Shown: positions 8,240 to 17,252 of the stretch, piece by piece
Position numbering within the stretch: the first letter of the stretch is position 1
How the letters are laid out: the number at the start of each line of letters is the position of its first letter
DNA from: Clostridia bacterium
GTDB lineage: Bacteria > Bacillota > Clostridia > Oscillospirales > CAG-272
Assembly (NCBI GenBank): GCA_017462545.1
Contig: JAFTQX010000058.1
Location: forward strand, 1 to 42,880
Direction of reading: 5' to 3'
Length of the DNA: 42,880 bases
The notes under the pieces: model-generated
What the model was told of the DNA's origin: nothing
The model's input: the letters and a program-made list of their open reading frames with translations, nothing else
The model's database searches: none
Position numbers and translations under genes: made by a program

Positions 8240-8665
8240 ATGGCTAAGAAAATTATGGGTTATATCAAACTGCAGCTTCCCGCCGGCAAGGCTACTCCCC
8301 AGCCGCCTGTTGGTCCTGCACTCGGTCAGTATGGTGTTTCTATCCCGAACTTCACCAAGGAGTTCAACGAGAGAACCAAGAACGATATCGGCCTGATCAT
8401 TCCTGTCGTTATCACGGTTTTTGCTGACCGTACCTTCACGTTCATCACCAAGACTCCCCCCGCTGCCGTTCTGATTAAGAAGGCTTGCGGCATCGAGACC
8501 GCTTCTGCTGCTCCGAACAAGACCAAGGTCGCTTCTCTGACCAAGGATCAGGTTCGCAAGATTGCAGAGACCAAAATGCCTGACCTGAATGCTGCCAGTA
8601 TCGAGGCTGCCATGAGCATGGTTGCCGGTACCGCACGCAGCATGGGTATCACGGTAGAAGAATAA
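8240..8665 (+). CDS. rplK: 50S ribosomal protein L11
   Basis: 141 residues, exactly typical. The N-terminal domain begins [18 protein letters not shown] and carries PPVGPALGQ(Y)G. The C-terminal rRNA-binding domain contains [13 protein letters not shown] and ends [18 protein letters not shown]11 sits at the GTPase-associated centre and is also the ribosomal partner for Rel activation; a Rel gene lies in this window at 23443. A longer frame from 8165 exists but lacks family similarity; CGGAGG upstream of 8240 fixes the start. Confidence 0.97.
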   Translation: MAKKIMGYIKLQLPAGKATPQPPVGPALGQYGVSIPNFTKEFNERTKNDIGLIIPVVITVFADRTFTFITKTPPAAVLIKKACGIETASAAPNKTKVASLTKDQVRKIAETKMPDLNAASIEAAMSMVAGTARSMGITVEE

Positions 8666-8685
8666 GGCGCAGGAGGATTGAGATA

Positions 8686-9375
8686 ATGAGCGTAGGAAAG
8701 AAATATAAAGAGAGCATGGCTCTCGTTGAGAAATCCAAGCTGTATGACCCCGCTGAGGCTGTTGCTCTGGCTTGCCAGACCGCAAAGGCAAAGTTTGATG
8801 AAACGATTGAGCTTCACATCCGTTTGGGTGTTGACTCCCGTCACGCTGACCAGCAGGTTCGCGGTGCTATCGTTCTCCCGAACGGCACCGGTAAGAGTGT
8901 AAGAACTCTTGTATTCGCCCGTGGCGATAAGGCAAAGGCGGCTGAGGAGGCAGGTGCCGAGTATGTAGGCGCTGAGGATCTTGTTACCAAGATTCAGGGC
9001 GGCTGGTTTGAGTTCGATGTTGTTATCGCATCTCCCGACATGATGGGCCTTGTTGGCCGTCTCGGTAAGGTTCTCGGCCCGAAGGGCTTGATGCCGAACC
9101 CGAAGGCCGGTACCGTTACCCCCGACGTTGCACGTGCTGTAACCGAGGCAAAGGCCGGTAAGATTGAGTACCGTCTTGACAAGACCAACATCATCCACTG
9201 CCCCATCGGCAAGGCTTCCTTCGGTGCTGAAAAGATCATTGAGAACTTCAATGCTCTTGTTGGCGCTGTTATCAAGGCAAAGCCGGCTACCGCAAAGGGT
9301 CAGTACATCAAGAGCTGCGTTGTCGCAACCACGATGGGCCCCGGCATTAAGATCAACTATGCAAAGTTGAGCTAA
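8686..9375 (+). CDS. rplA: 50S ribosomal protein L1
   Basis: 229 residues beginning [10 protein letters not shown]. It has the L1 signature region ([24 protein letters not shown] at about 122-145) and the closing [11 protein letters not shown]1 forms the mobile stalk at the E site and is a known autogenous repressor of L11-L1 mRNA in other bacteria. AGGAGG precedes the ATG by nine bases. A strong terminator follows, so rplJ and rplL, which often come next, are not in this unit. Confidence 0.97.
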   Translation: MSVGKKYKESMALVEKSKLYDPAEAVALACQTAKAKFDETIELHIRLGVDSRHADQQVRGAIVLPNGTGKSVRTLVFARGDKAKAAEEAGAEYVGAEDLVTKIQGGWFEFDVVIASPDMMGLVGRLGKVLGPKGLMPNPKAGTVTPDVARAVTEAKAGKIEYRLDKTNIIHCPIGKASFGAEKIIENFNALVGAVIKAKPATAKGQYIKSCVVATTMGPGIKINYAKLS

Positions 9376-9382
9376 ATAGCTA

Positions 9383-9420
9383 TAAAAAAACCGAGAACAT
9401 GCTTTGTTCTCGGTTTTTTA
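9383..9420 (+). terminator. Intrinsic terminator after rplA
   Basis: AAAAAACCGAGAACA pairs with TGTTCTCGGTTTTTT around a short TGCTT loop, ending in a run of Ts. It closes the ribosomal protein operon. Confidence 0.95.
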
Positions 9421-9432
9421 TATGGTTCAATC

Positions 9433-9470
9433 AAAAAGAGACTGTGCTTCGGCACAGCCTCTTTTGTTCT
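9433..9470 (-). terminator. Terminator of the lipoprotein/pncB unit
   Basis: On the minus strand, AGAGGCTGTGC and GCACAGTCTCT pair (one G-U) around a CGAA tetraloop, followed by five Ts. It lies directly downstream of the lipoprotein gene and back to back with the rplA terminator. Confidence 0.88.
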
Positions 9471-9472
9471 TA

Positions 9473-9760
9473 TCAGACGGGAACAAAGGGTAGATCAACG
9501 GCCTCGTTCTTACCAATGCCGCCGCTTGTATCCTCCTCGGGCGGTTCTTCCTCGCCACCTTCGTTCTCGCCGCCGGAGGGGTTCCCTTCCCCTTCGCCGC
9601 TACCATCCGGAGGCGTTGTGGGTGTATTGTTCTCATCTTCATTCGGGAACAGCTCGTCCCCGCTGATGACTACATCCGACGGCGTGCTATCGCATGCAGG
9701 GAAAAAGACACACCCAAGCAACAGGGAAAGCAGAAGACATATGGCTTGTAATCTTTTCAT
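9473..9760 (-). CDS. Small low-complexity lipoprotein
   Basis: 95 residues. A classic lipoprotein signal peptide (MKRLQAICLLLSLLLGCVFFPAC) ends in the lipobox FPAC, with the modified Cys near residue 23. The rest is acidic and low in complexity, rich in Gly, Glu, Pro and Asn (for example PPDGSGEGEGNPSGGENEGGEEE). It is likely an unfolded spacer anchored to the outer face of the membrane. The last residues (AVDLPFVPV) are hydrophobic. No functional domain is visible. It starts 11 bases after pncB and shares its terminator, so it is probably co-transcribed; a link to NAD salvage is not implied by the sequence. Confidence 0.75.
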   Translation of the reverse strand: MKRLQAICLLLSLLLGCVFFPACDSTPSDVVISGDELFPNEDENNTPTTPPDGSGEGEGNPSGGENEGGEEEPPEEDTSGGIGKNEAVDLPFVPV

Positions 9761-9771
9761 TGTTCGCTCCT

Positions 9772-11205
9772 TCAGAACTGGCCTTCATGTTTCAGCATAC
9801 GCTGCTTCATATCCCACAAATCAGGAGAAAGATCAACGTAATAGCGATGAGGGTTTTCAAATCGTTTCACCTCATCCCACAGCGCATCCACCTCGGATAG
9901 GCAGTACTTCTTAATATCATCGATCGCAGGGGTGTCATACACACATTCACCGGCAACAAAGACAGGCTCATGCAGCGGGCGAGCGGTATAATTGGTCACC
10001 GTTTTGCGTTTCCATGTACTGATGGGGTCAAACAATTCCAGCGGCTGGCTCTCGTCGATCTCTTCGTCTGCCAGCGTCAGGTAATCGGCAATCGGTTGTC
10101 CGGTTTCATTATCAATGATGCGATAAACCTTTTTATACGAGGGATTGGTAATCTTTTCGTTATTCTCGCTGATTTTGATGCGCGGCACGATGTTACCAAG
10201 CTCGTCTTCCACAGCCGCCAGCTTATATACGCAGCCAAAGACAGGGTCGCTCTTGGCGGTGATGAGGCGTTCACCAACGCCGAAGGCATCAATTTTTGCC
10301 CCCTGTGCAATCAAATCACGAATGATAAACTCATCAAGAGAGTTGCTCGCCACAATCTTACACTGCGTCAAGCCTGCCTCGTCCAGCATCTTTCTTGCCT
10401 TTTTGGAAAGATAGGCGATATCCCCCGAATCAATGCGGATAGCACAATGCTCGATGCCGTTCTCCTGAAACGCGCGAATGGCATTCGGCACGCCGCTTTC
10501 CAAAACATTGTAGGTATCCACCAGTAGCGTGGCATTTTCAGGATAGAGCTTGCAATAGGCGTTGAAGGCAGCATATTCATCCGAGAACATCTGCACCCAA
10601 GAATGGGCCATCGTGCCCGTGGTGGGGATATGATATTCACGATCGCTAATCGTACAAGCGGTACTGCCACAGCCGCCGATATATGCGGCGCGCGCACCAA
10701 GAATAGCCCCCTGTGCGCCCTGGGCGCGGCGAGAACCAAACTCAGCCACGGCACGCCCCTCGGCCGCTCGAACGATACGATTGGCCTTGGTGGCGATCAG
10801 GGACTGCAAATTCATGGTCAGCAGTACAAAGGTCTCTACCAGCTGCGCCTCAATAATAGGAGCGCGAACGGTGATGATGGGCTCGCCCGGGAAAATGGGA
10901 GTGCCCTCCTTCATTGCCCAAATATCCCCCGTGAAATGGAAGTTGCGCAGGTAATCAAGGAAGTCCTCGCCGAACATATTTTTGGTGCGCAGAAAGCGGA
11001 TATCCTCCTCGGTAAAGTGGAGGTTATGGACATACTGCACCAGCTGATCCAGCCCTGCAAAAATGGCAAAGCCGCCACCATCCGGAATGGTGCGAAAAAA
11101 CACGTCAAAATACGCGATCTCATCCTTACGCCCCAGCACAAAGTAGCCGTTTGCCATGGTCAATTCATAAAAATCACAAAGGAGCGTATAGTTTTCTTGC
11201 ATCAT
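9772..11205 (-). CDS. pncB: Nicotinate phosphoribosyltransferase
   Basis: 477 residues, the longer Gram-positive form. Diagnostic stretches are the start LLCDFYELTMANGYF, the region EFGSRRAQG (phosphoribosyl site), the acceptor loop area TMAHSWVQMF with its catalytic His, the VDTYNVL segment, and IDSGDIAYLSKKAR. It makes nicotinate mononucleotide from nicotinate and PRPP with ATP hydrolysis, the first step of Preiss-Handler NAD salvage. The protein begins Met-Met, and AAAGGA lies 13 bases upstream, a rather long spacing. It follows the 40-residue membrane peptide gene by 21 bases. Confidence 0.95.
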   Translation of the reverse strand: MMQENYTLLCDFYELTMANGYFVLGRKDEIAYFDVFFRTIPDGGGFAIFAGLDQLVQYVHNLHFTEEDIRFLRTKNMFGEDFLDYLRNFHFTGDIWAMKEGTPIFPGEPIITVRAPIIEAQLVETFVLLTMNLQSLIATKANRIVRAAEGRAVAEFGSRRAQGAQGAILGARAAYIGGCGSTACTISDREYHIPTTGTMAHSWVQMFSDEYAAFNAYCKLYPENATLLVDTYNVLESGVPNAIRAFQENGIEHCAIRIDSGDIAYLSKKARKMLDEAGLTQCKIVASNSLDEFIIRDLIAQGAKIDAFGVGERLITAKSDPVFGCVYKLAAVEDELGNIVPRIKISENNEKITNPSYKKVYRIIDNETGQPIADYLTLADEEIDESQPLELFDPISTWKRKTVTNYTARPLHEPVFVAGECVYDTPAIDDIKKYCLSEVDALWDEVKRFENPHRYYVDLSPDLWDMKQRMLKHEGQF

Positions 11206-11226
11206 ACGAACAAAGGAATCCTTTCT

Positions 11227-11349
11227 TTATTGAAACAGCGGCAGCAGGAGATAATAAAGACCGCCCGCAATCATCAGCAGCGCAAGCGAAAAGCACACGA
11301 TGCGCACGCTAAGGGGTGTTTTTTTGTTGTTTTGATCTTGATTCTGCAT
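11227..11349 (-). CDS. 40-residue single-pass membrane peptide
   Basis: An ATG at 11349 with GAGGAA upstream opens 40 codons. A hydrophilic N-terminus rich in Gln, Asn and Lys (MQNQDQNNKKT) is followed by one hydrophobic helix (about 14-39) ending LLLPLFQ. Too short for usual gene finding, but it has a good binding site, clear membrane character, and tight spacing: 12 bases after the MreB-like gene and 21 before pncB. The function is unknown. Its place after the MreB-like gene makes a membrane anchor or partner one possibility. Confidence 0.6.
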   Translation of the reverse strand: MQNQDQNNKKTPLSVRIVCFSLALLMIAGGLYYLLLPLFQ

Positions 11350-11361
11350 ATTGGTTCCTCT

Positions 11362-12384
11362 TTACAAATCCAAGCGCATACAACGCTGGGAAATATTGAT
11401 TTTCTCATTTTTCATGGAGGTGGGCAGATCCGCAAGGATCTTACCAAGCCCCACAGCTACCACCTCGTCAGGCCGATCAACCACGCGGGCATTGACGCCC
11501 GTGACACCGGAGATCATTTTATCCAAGCCGTCCAGCTGTGAAGCACCGCCGCACAGCAGAATGCCGCGGCTGAACACCTCACCGACATGAACAGAGGGGA
11601 TGCTGTTGATCGCCTCACAAACAGCGGCAATCAATTTGGCAGTCGGCTCCTCCAATGCGTCAAACATCTCATGCGAGGAAAGACGTACGGTAGCAGGCAT
11701 GCCATCTTCGGCCTGCTTGCCCTTAATGTCAATACGGCGATCCTCTTGGTTGATCCACAGCGTACCGATCTTGTTTTTGACGATACGAGCAGAGCGCGTG
11801 CTGATCTTCATACGATGGCGATTCAGCAGGTAGTCTGCAATGGCATTATCAAAGGAATCGCCCCCGACGGCCACAGTATCCTTATACAGAATTTTCCCGC
11901 CACCTGTCAGCATCAGGCTTGTCCGTGTGGCACCGATATCCACAATGAGCACAGCACTTTCAAAAGAAAGCCCCATGCCGGCCATAGCGGCCACAGGTGT
12001 ATAGACCAAAAAGGTCTCGCGTGCGCCGGCACGAGCGGCTGTCCACTCAATCAGTGCCTCCTCCTCATCGCTGAGGTCAAACGGAATGCCGATCAGCACA
12101 CGCGGCTTGATAATCAGGTTGCCGCAGGTGAGGTGCATCGCGTGCTGAATCATGGTTCGCGTAGCCTCGGCATCGGCCACGATCCCATCGCGGAGCGGGT
12201 GAACCAAACGCAGGTTTTTCGCGGCATCGGCCGCGTCGCGCTCGGCCTCCCCGCCGATGGAATATAACCGATTGGAATCACGCCCAATTGCCACAACCGT
12301 TGGCTCTTTGGCGATGATCCCCTCCTCAGCGGTGCTGATCAACATGGTCGCACTGCCAAGATCTATTCCAATTTCCTTATGCAT
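11362..12384 (-). CDS. Divergent MreB-like actin-family protein
   Basis: 340 residues, the length of MreB. Actin-fold motifs are present: phosphate 1 GIDLGSATMLI near the start, RPRVLIGIPFDL, the connecting region, VGGDSFDNAI, and the adenosine motif LLCGGASQLDGL, with ...RPDEVVAVGLGKIL at the end. Phosphate 2 reads DIGATRTSLML where MreB usually has DIGGGTTE, a marked change. MreB filaments guide cell-wall synthesis along the membrane. The usual partners mreC and mreD are absent here. The frame opens at a TTG (12396), but GGGGGA before the ATG at 12384 favours the later start. It has its own promoter. Confidence 0.8.
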   Translation of the reverse strand: MHKEIGIDLGSATMLISTAEEGIIAKEPTVVAIGRDSNRLYSIGGEAERDAADAAKNLRLVHPLRDGIVADAEATRTMIQHAMHLTCGNLIIKPRVLIGIPFDLSDEEEALIEWTAARAGARETFLVYTPVAAMAGMGLSFESAVLIVDIGATRTSLMLTGGGKILYKDTVAVGGDSFDNAIADYLLNRHRMKISTRSARIVKNKIGTLWINQEDRRIDIKGKQAEDGMPATVRLSSHEMFDALEEPTAKLIAAVCEAINSIPSVHVGEVFSRGILLCGGASQLDGLDKMISGVTGVNARVVDRPDEVVAVGLGKILADLPTSMKNEKINISQRCMRLDL

Positions 12385-12417
12385 GGTTTCCCCCAATAGA
12401 TAAAGTCATACATTTTC

Positions 12418-12446
12418 ATTATACAACAGTATCAAAAAAATTGCAA
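12418..12446 (-). promoter_or_regulatory. Promoter of the MreB-like gene
   Basis: On the minus strand, TTGCAA (12441-12446), a 17-base spacer and TATAAT (12418-12423). It lies in the 110-base AT-rich gap after comF. Confidence 0.75.
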
Positions 12447-12494
12447 TGTGTTTTTTCTATTTTTTCAACTTTGTTTGCCGTTTGGCGATGTTTT

Positions 12495-13256
12495 TTATTC
12501 TCGATAGCTTTTTTTAGAGGGGGTGAGTGCCAAAACAGCGAACACGACCTCCTTCGCGCCGGCCTTTCGCAGCAGCCGTGCGCTCGCCACCAGCGTAGCA
12601 CCGGTGGTCATCACATCATCAACCAGTACCACACGTTTTCCGCCAAGAAAAAGCCCCTGACGCACCGTATAGTTTTCTTTCGCTGCCGTCAGCCGCGCTG
12701 TGCGCGAAAGCCGCTTTTGCTCTATCCCTGCATGTCCCTCACGGACAAGAGTGGGCAAATAGGCACACCCCAAGCCTTTGGCAAGTGCCTTGGCCAGAGC
12801 CGCCGCATGGTCAAAACCATCTCGCCGTTTAGCGGACACGCTGCGCGGCGGATAGGTAATGACCCATTCCTCCGGTTGCTCCACAAGGCCGGAAAGCGGC
12901 TTTGCCAGCTCGTCCGCAAGAAAGCGCTGCAGCGTAATCAGATTCTTATGCTTCAGGTGATAGATCATCTGTGCCGATACCTCATCAGATGCGGGAAGGT
13001 AGCGAAACAGCTTGACCATCCGATGAACGCCGCAACTTGGCAGATCAGGCGGTGTACAAAGGCAATCGCTCATTCGGCCGCCACAGGCAGGACAGGTGGC
13101 CTCCTTTTCATCCTCATACCGCGTGCGGCAAATGGGACAAAGCGGCGTTTTACTGCCGGGTGGCATACGGGTAGCACAAAAGGCACATTTGGGAACGTAT
13201 AGCAGATCCGGCAAGGCGCGCAAGCCGTTCCATAGCCAATTTCCTAGGTGGCTCAT
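12495..13256 (-). CDS. comF: ComF family phosphoribosyltransferase-like protein
   Basis: 253 residues. Two zinc-ribbon Cys sets sit at the N-terminus (CAFC...CPIC and CPACGG...CLC, about 24-67). A phosphoribosyltransferase-like domain follows, with the PRPP-loop VVLVDDVMTTGATL (about 208-221). ComF proteins act in uptake of transforming single-stranded DNA in naturally competent bacteria; their exact reaction is not settled. The start overlaps the recD2 stop by four bases (ATGA), a coupling that fits a joint DNA-handling role. The last codons run into AT-rich DNA, with no clear terminator before the mreB-like promoter. Confidence 0.9.
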   Translation of the reverse strand: MSHLGNWLWNGLRALPDLLYVPKCAFCATRMPPGSKTPLCPICRTRYEDEKEATCPACGGRMSDCLCTPPDLPSCGVHRMVKLFRYLPASDEVSAQMIYHLKHKNLITLQRFLADELAKPLSGLVEQPEEWVITYPPRSVSAKRRDGFDHAAALAKALAKGLGCAYLPTLVREGHAGIEQKRLSRTARLTAAKENYTVRQGLFLGGKRVVLVDDVMTTGATLVASARLLRKAGAKEVVFAVLALTPSKKSYRE

Positions 13257-15487
13257 CCGACAGCCCCCTCGGTCAAGCGTGCAGCAAGGCAGGTGTAGCG
13301 CATATCATGGCGATTGTTTTCTACCATACCGGCAACGATATCCTGCCGCTCCACCACCACCACCATTTCCCGCGCACGGGTCACAGCCGTATAAATCAGA
13401 TTGCGCGTGAGCAGCTGCGGCGCACAGCTGTATGCGGGGAGAATGACTACGGGATATTCACTACCCTGGCTTTTATGCACGGTAATGGCATAGGCGTGCT
13501 CAAGCTCCTCCAGCATGCTATACTCATATTTGGCAAGCCGATCATCGTAACGGATATAAAGCATCTCGTCACGCGCCTCAATACGCTCAATCACGCCAAT
13601 GTCTCCGTTAAAGATGCCGCTTCCGCTGATGCCGCCCTTTTCCCATTCAATATCATAATTGTTACGCACCTGCATCACGCGATCCCCCTCGCGGTAGAGA
13701 TGATCGCGAAAACGAACCTCTCGCTTTTCAGGTGACGGGGGATTCATTTTTTCCTGTAGCAGCCCATTCAGCACCTCTGTACCGGCACGCCCCTTACGCG
13801 AGGGCGTAATGACCTGAATCTTTTCGCGCATTTCTTCACCATAGGCACGCGGCAATCGCTCACAGATCAACGAGGCCACCGTTGCGGCAATCTGATTTTC
13901 ATAGGGGCGTGAGACAAAGAAAAAGTCACTATCTGCGCGGTCAAGCACAGGAGCTTCTCCGCGATTGATGCGGTGTGCATTGGTAACGATCAGGCTTTGC
14001 TGCGACTGACGGAAGATCTCTGTCAAACGCACGGTCTGAAACACCCTAGAGGAAAGCAAATCACACAGGATGTTTCCTGTTCCAACCGAGGGGAGCTGAT
14101 CGGCATCGCCTATCAAAATCAGGCGCGTGCCGTTACGCATGGCACGCAAAAGCCCCTGCATGAGCGGCAGATCCAGCATCGAGGCCTCATCGACGATAAT
14201 CACGTTCTCATCCAGCGGGTTACCGCTGTTTCGATTAAAGCGTGGCAGTGCCGCATCTTCGGTACGCTCCATTTCCAGCATGCGGTGAATGGTACGCGCT
14301 TCATACCGTGCAGCCTCGGACATGCGCTTGGCAGCGCGACCGGTTGGCGCGGCCAAGGCCACCTTGTTGCCAAGAAATTCAAAAATACGCAAAAGCGCCA
14401 GAATGACGGTGGTCTTACCCGTACCGGGGCCGCCTGTCAGCACCAGCACGCCACCGGTAAGCGCGCGGTGAATGGCCTGCCGCTGCAACGAGGCATAGCG
14501 GATGCCCTGCTCTGCCTCGGCTCGCGCGATCATCAGCTCGATATCCCCTGTATCATAGGTCGTACAATAGCGATCCAGGGTGAGCATTTTTTTTGCGACG
14601 TAAGCCTCTGCCTCTGCGTTTTCAGCAGTAAAAATATAGCTGCGGGGCGTTTTTTCCCCTTCATCGACACGTGCATATGCCACCAAGCTGCCCTCGCGCA
14701 AACAGCGATCCAGCGCGACCTCGATCTGCTCAAGAGAAACACCAAGCTGCTCTGCCCCTGCCGCGATCAGCTTTTCCCGCGGCAAGCAGCTATGCCCATT
14801 GGCAATAGCATTATAGCTCAGCACATAGTGCAGGCCGCTTGCAAGGCGCACCTGCGCCTCACGATCAAAGCCGAGCGTAGCAGCAATCTCGTCTGCTTTT
14901 GCAAACCCAATACCAAGCTCCGCTTCGCACAGGCAATAGGGGTTTTCCCGAATCATCCCAACAGCCCCTGCACCAAACCGTTTATAGACGCGCGTAGTGG
15001 TGGCGGCGCCAAAAAAGTCGCGGCAGAACATCATCACCGAGCGAACGCCGCTCTGCTCGCGAAAGGATTCGCTGATGGCGGCCGCTTTCTTGGGCGAGAT
15101 GCCGGGGATGTCAGCAAGCCAATCGGGGTGGTTTTCAATGACATCAAAGGTGTCTGCCCCGTAACGACTGACGATCTTAGCGGCAATGACAGGGCCTACC
15201 CCCTTGACCGCGCGCGAGGAAAGATAGCGCAAAATGGCCTGCACATCGGAGGGGAGACGCTTTTCAAAACTCTCTACGACAAATTGACGACCATAGGTTG
15301 CATGCGTTGTCCAGCGGCCATACAGAATGACCTCCTCCCCCTCGGCAAGGAAGGGCAACTCGCCAACAGCGGTAATCAGACTATCGTCATCACCAACCAG
15401 CTCAACCACGGTATAGTCGTTTGCCTCGTTGTGATAGACAATGGTTTCCACCGTGCCGCTGATGCAAGCCTTTTCGGGTGCTGCCAT
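13253..15487 (-). CDS. recD2: ATP-dependent DNA helicase RecD2
   Basis: About 744 residues. The N-terminal region has the OB-like start and helix-hairpin-helix segments (VKGVGPVIAAKIV, IPGISPKKAAAI) of RecD2. The SF1B helicase core follows: Walker A GGPGTGKTT, motif II VDEASMLD, motif III GDADQLPSVG, motif V VHKSQGSEYP and motif VI YTAVTRARE. It is a 5'-3' helicase that, unlike RecD, works without RecBC. AAGGAGG precedes two possible starts, TTG at 15493 and ATG at 15487; the ATG is preferred. It lies between a small membrane protein gene and comF in a run that begins at the SAM riboswitch. Confidence 0.95.
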   Translation of the reverse strand: MAAPEKACISGTVETIVYHNEANDYTVVELVGDDDSLITAVGELPFLAEGEEVILYGRWTTHATYGRQFVVESFEKRLPSDVQAILRYLSSRAVKGVGPVIAAKIVSRYGADTFDVIENHPDWLADIPGISPKKAAAISESFREQSGVRSVMMFCRDFFGAATTTRVYKRFGAGAVGMIRENPYCLCEAELGIGFAKADEIAATLGFDREAQVRLASGLHYVLSYNAIANGHSCLPREKLIAAGAEQLGVSLEQIEVALDRCLREGSLVAYARVDEGEKTPRSYIFTAENAEAEAYVAKKMLTLDRYCTTYDTGDIELMIARAEAEQGIRYASLQRQAIHRALTGGVLVLTGGPGTGKTTVILALLRIFEFLGNKVALAAPTGRAAKRMSEAARYEARTIHRMLEMERTEDAALPRFNRNSGNPLDENVIIVDEASMLDLPLMQGLLRAMRNGTRLILIGDADQLPSVGTGNILCDLLSSRVFQTVRLTEIFRQSQQSLIVTNAHRINRGEAPVLDRADSDFFFVSRPYENQIAATVASLICERLPRAYGEEMREKIQVITPSRKGRAGTEVLNGLLQEKMNPPSPEKREVRFRDHLYREGDRVMQVRNNYDIEWEKGGISGSGIFNGDIGVIERIEARDEMLYIRYDDRLAKYEYSMLEELEHAYAITVHKSQGSEYPVVILPAYSCAPQLLTRNLIYTAVTRAREMVVVVERQDIVAGMVENNRHDMRYTCLAARLTEGAVG

Positions 15488-15506
15488 GCGCAATCCGCCT
15501 CCTTTT

Positions 15507-15824
15507 TTACGTCAGTTTGTAATAGACCTCACATTCTGCTGCCAGCTCGGCAAGCTCATTGGCGTCAAGGTCTTTGATTTGCCCTGTGAGCAAAATGACC
15601 GGAGGCAACATTTTTCCACGTTGCCCCTCGGTCAAAAAGCGTGCGCGGCGAACACCATCGGCTATCACCGCCGGGTCGGCATGGTCTGATTCGCGCTTGA
15701 TGCGAATTCCTACCGCCAAATCCCCCTTATAACAGCCGTGCGCCAAAAGGCGGCAAAGAATGGCATATATGCCGTAAACCGCCAACATACACACGATAAT
15801 TTCCAAAAAATCCGATACTTGCAT
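15507..15824 (-). CDS. Small membrane-anchored protein of unknown function
   Basis: 105 residues. One N-terminal membrane helix (about 6-30, FLEIIVCMLAVYGIYAILCRLLA) is followed by a soluble domain with a short hydrophobic PVILLTGQI strand and an acidic helix (LDANELAELAAECEVYYKL). I do not recognise the family. GGAGG six bases before the ATG supports it. It lies 13 bases from the recD2 ribosome binding region and 79 bases after metK, in the same run. The fold may be a small mixed alpha/beta domain facing the cytoplasm; function is unknown. Confidence 0.75.
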   Translation of the reverse strand: MQVSDFLEIIVCMLAVYGIYAILCRLLAHGCYKGDLAVGIRIKRESDHADPAVIADGVRRARFLTEGQRGKMLPPVILLTGQIKDLDANELAELAAECEVYYKLT

Positions 15825-15903
15825 CGCACTCCTCCAAAAAAACAGGTTTTACTGCATTCTATGCAACGGAGGGGGGATGGGTGTTTCGGTCTTCCTATGC
15901 GAA

Positions 15904-17085
15904 TTATGCGAGCGCCTTGCGCAGCTCATCTGCCAGATCTGTTTTCTCCCAAGCGACATCCAGATCCTCACGTCCCATATGGCCGTAAGCGGCAAGCGGG
16001 CTATAGATCGGACGGCGCAGGTCAAAGCGCTTGATGATGGCGCCGGGGCGCAGATCTACGAGGCGATTAACAGCCTCAGCGATCTGATCTTCTGCTACCT
16101 TGGCCGTGCCAAAGGTATCAATACGAAGAGAAACAGGCTTGGCAACGCCAATGGCATACGCAAGCTGCACCTCACAACGAGAAGCAAGCCCTGCTGCTAC
16201 CACATTTTTGGCAACATAGCGAGCCGCATAGCAGGCGGAGCGGTCTACCTTGGTCGGATCCTTACCCGAGAAGGCACCGCCGCCATGGCGGGCATAGCCA
16301 CCGTAGGTATCGACAATGATCTTACGGCCCGTCAGACCCGTATCGCCCATAGGACCACCGATGACAAAACGGCCGGTGGGGTTCACAAAGATCTTGGTAT
16401 CCTTGTCCATCAAATCGGCAGGAATGATCTTTTCAATGACCTCGCGGATAATGTCGGCGCGGATGGTCTCCAGCGCAACATCCTCGCTGTGCTGGGAGGA
16501 TACAACGACAGTATCGACACGAAGGGGGGTATCATCTTCATATTCCACGGTCACCTGCGTTTTACCATCCGGGCGCAGATAGGGCAAAATGCCCTCACGG
16601 CGTACAGCGGTCAGGCGCAGTGCCAGCTTGTGGGCAAGCGAAATGGGCAGGGGCATTTTTTCGGGCGTTTCATCACACGCGTAGCCAAACATCAACCCCT
16701 GATCGCCCGCGCCGGTATCCAGCGCGTCGGTCATTTCGCCACTCTTTGCCTCGGCGCAACGGTCAACACCCATAGCAATATCAGGTGACTGCTCATGAAT
16801 GGAATTGAGAACAGCGCAGGTATGACAATCAAAGCCATATTTGGCGCGGTCATAGCCGATCTCCTCTACCGTGCGGCGAACCACACCGGGAATATCGACA
16901 TAGGCATTTGTGGTAATCTCGCCCATAACCATGATAATGCCGGTGGTAGCAAAGGTCTCGCAGGCTACACGGGACATGGGGTCAGCACGCAGCATCTCGT
17001 CCAGGATCGCGTCCGAGATTTTGTCACACATTTTGTCGGGATGCCCTTCGGTTACCGACTCGGATGTAAATAGTTTTCTACTCAT
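15904..17085 (-). CDS. metK: S-adenosylmethionine synthetase
   Basis: 393 residues. All the MetK signatures are present: [20 protein letters not shown] at the N-terminus (ATP and magnesium binding), [15 protein letters not shown] in the middle, and [17 protein letters not shown] (phosphate-binding loop). It makes S-adenosylmethionine from methionine and ATP in the cytosol. The frame is open further upstream, but the ATG at 17085 has AGAGG six bases before it. The gene is controlled by the SAM-I riboswitch directly upstream, a product-feedback arrangement. Three downstream genes on the same strand may share the transcript. Confidence 0.97.
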   Translation of the reverse strand: MSRKLFTSESVTEGHPDKMCDKISDAILDEMLRADPMSRVACETFATTGIIMVMGEITTNAYVDIPGVVRRTVEEIGYDRAKYGFDCHTCAVLNSIHEQSPDIAMGVDRCAEAKSGEMTDALDTGAGDQGLMFGYACDETPEKMPLPISLAHKLALRLTAVRREGILPYLRPDGKTQVTVEYEDDTPLRVDTVVVSSQHSEDVALETIRADIIREVIEKIIPADLMDKDTKIFVNPTGRFVIGGPMGDTGLTGRKIIVDTYGGYARHGGGAFSGKDPTKVDRSACYAARYVAKNVVAAGLASRCEVQLAYAIGVAKPVSLRIDTFGTAKVAEDQIAEAVNRLVDLRPGAIIKRFDLRRPIYSPLAAYGHMGREDLDVAWEKTDLADELRKALA

Positions 17086-17104
17086 GTTATACCTCTTTTT
17101 ACAA

Positions 17105-17238
17105 CAAAAAAGCCGGGGTGATCGACTGACCATCCCGAGGCTGCAAGAATGTTCTCATCTTCGGGAATTAGCACCTTATCCCATGACAGGTTGCCGGGCT
17201 TCACAGGGCCAGTCCCTCCGCCGCTCTTGATAAGTTGT
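17105..17238 (-). ncRNA. SAM-I (S-box) riboswitch with terminator platform
   Basis: Read on the minus strand, the aptamer starts at about 17235 with CTTATCAAGAG and contains the S-box core: GGCGGAGGGACTGGCCC, TGAAGCCCGGCAACC and the later GCTAATTCC with its GATGAGA return strand (to about 17155). Binding S-adenosylmethionine lets the downstream stem form: AGCC..GGGATGGTC and GATCACCCC GGCT (17111-17142), followed by a T-run (17105-17110). This is an intrinsic terminator placed 20 bases before metK. High SAM should therefore shut off metK and anything co-transcribed. Confidence 0.95.
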
Positions 17239-17252
17239 ATGAAATTTTCTTT

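Noticed and set aside
8122-8247. 41-codon frame starting in the nusG stop (TAATG) and ending in rplK
   Set aside because: It runs through the three hairpins, has no binding site of its own and no protein-like composition; probably chance.
13973-15577. 534-codon + strand open frame
   Set aside because: Antisense to recD2, whose helicase motifs are complete.
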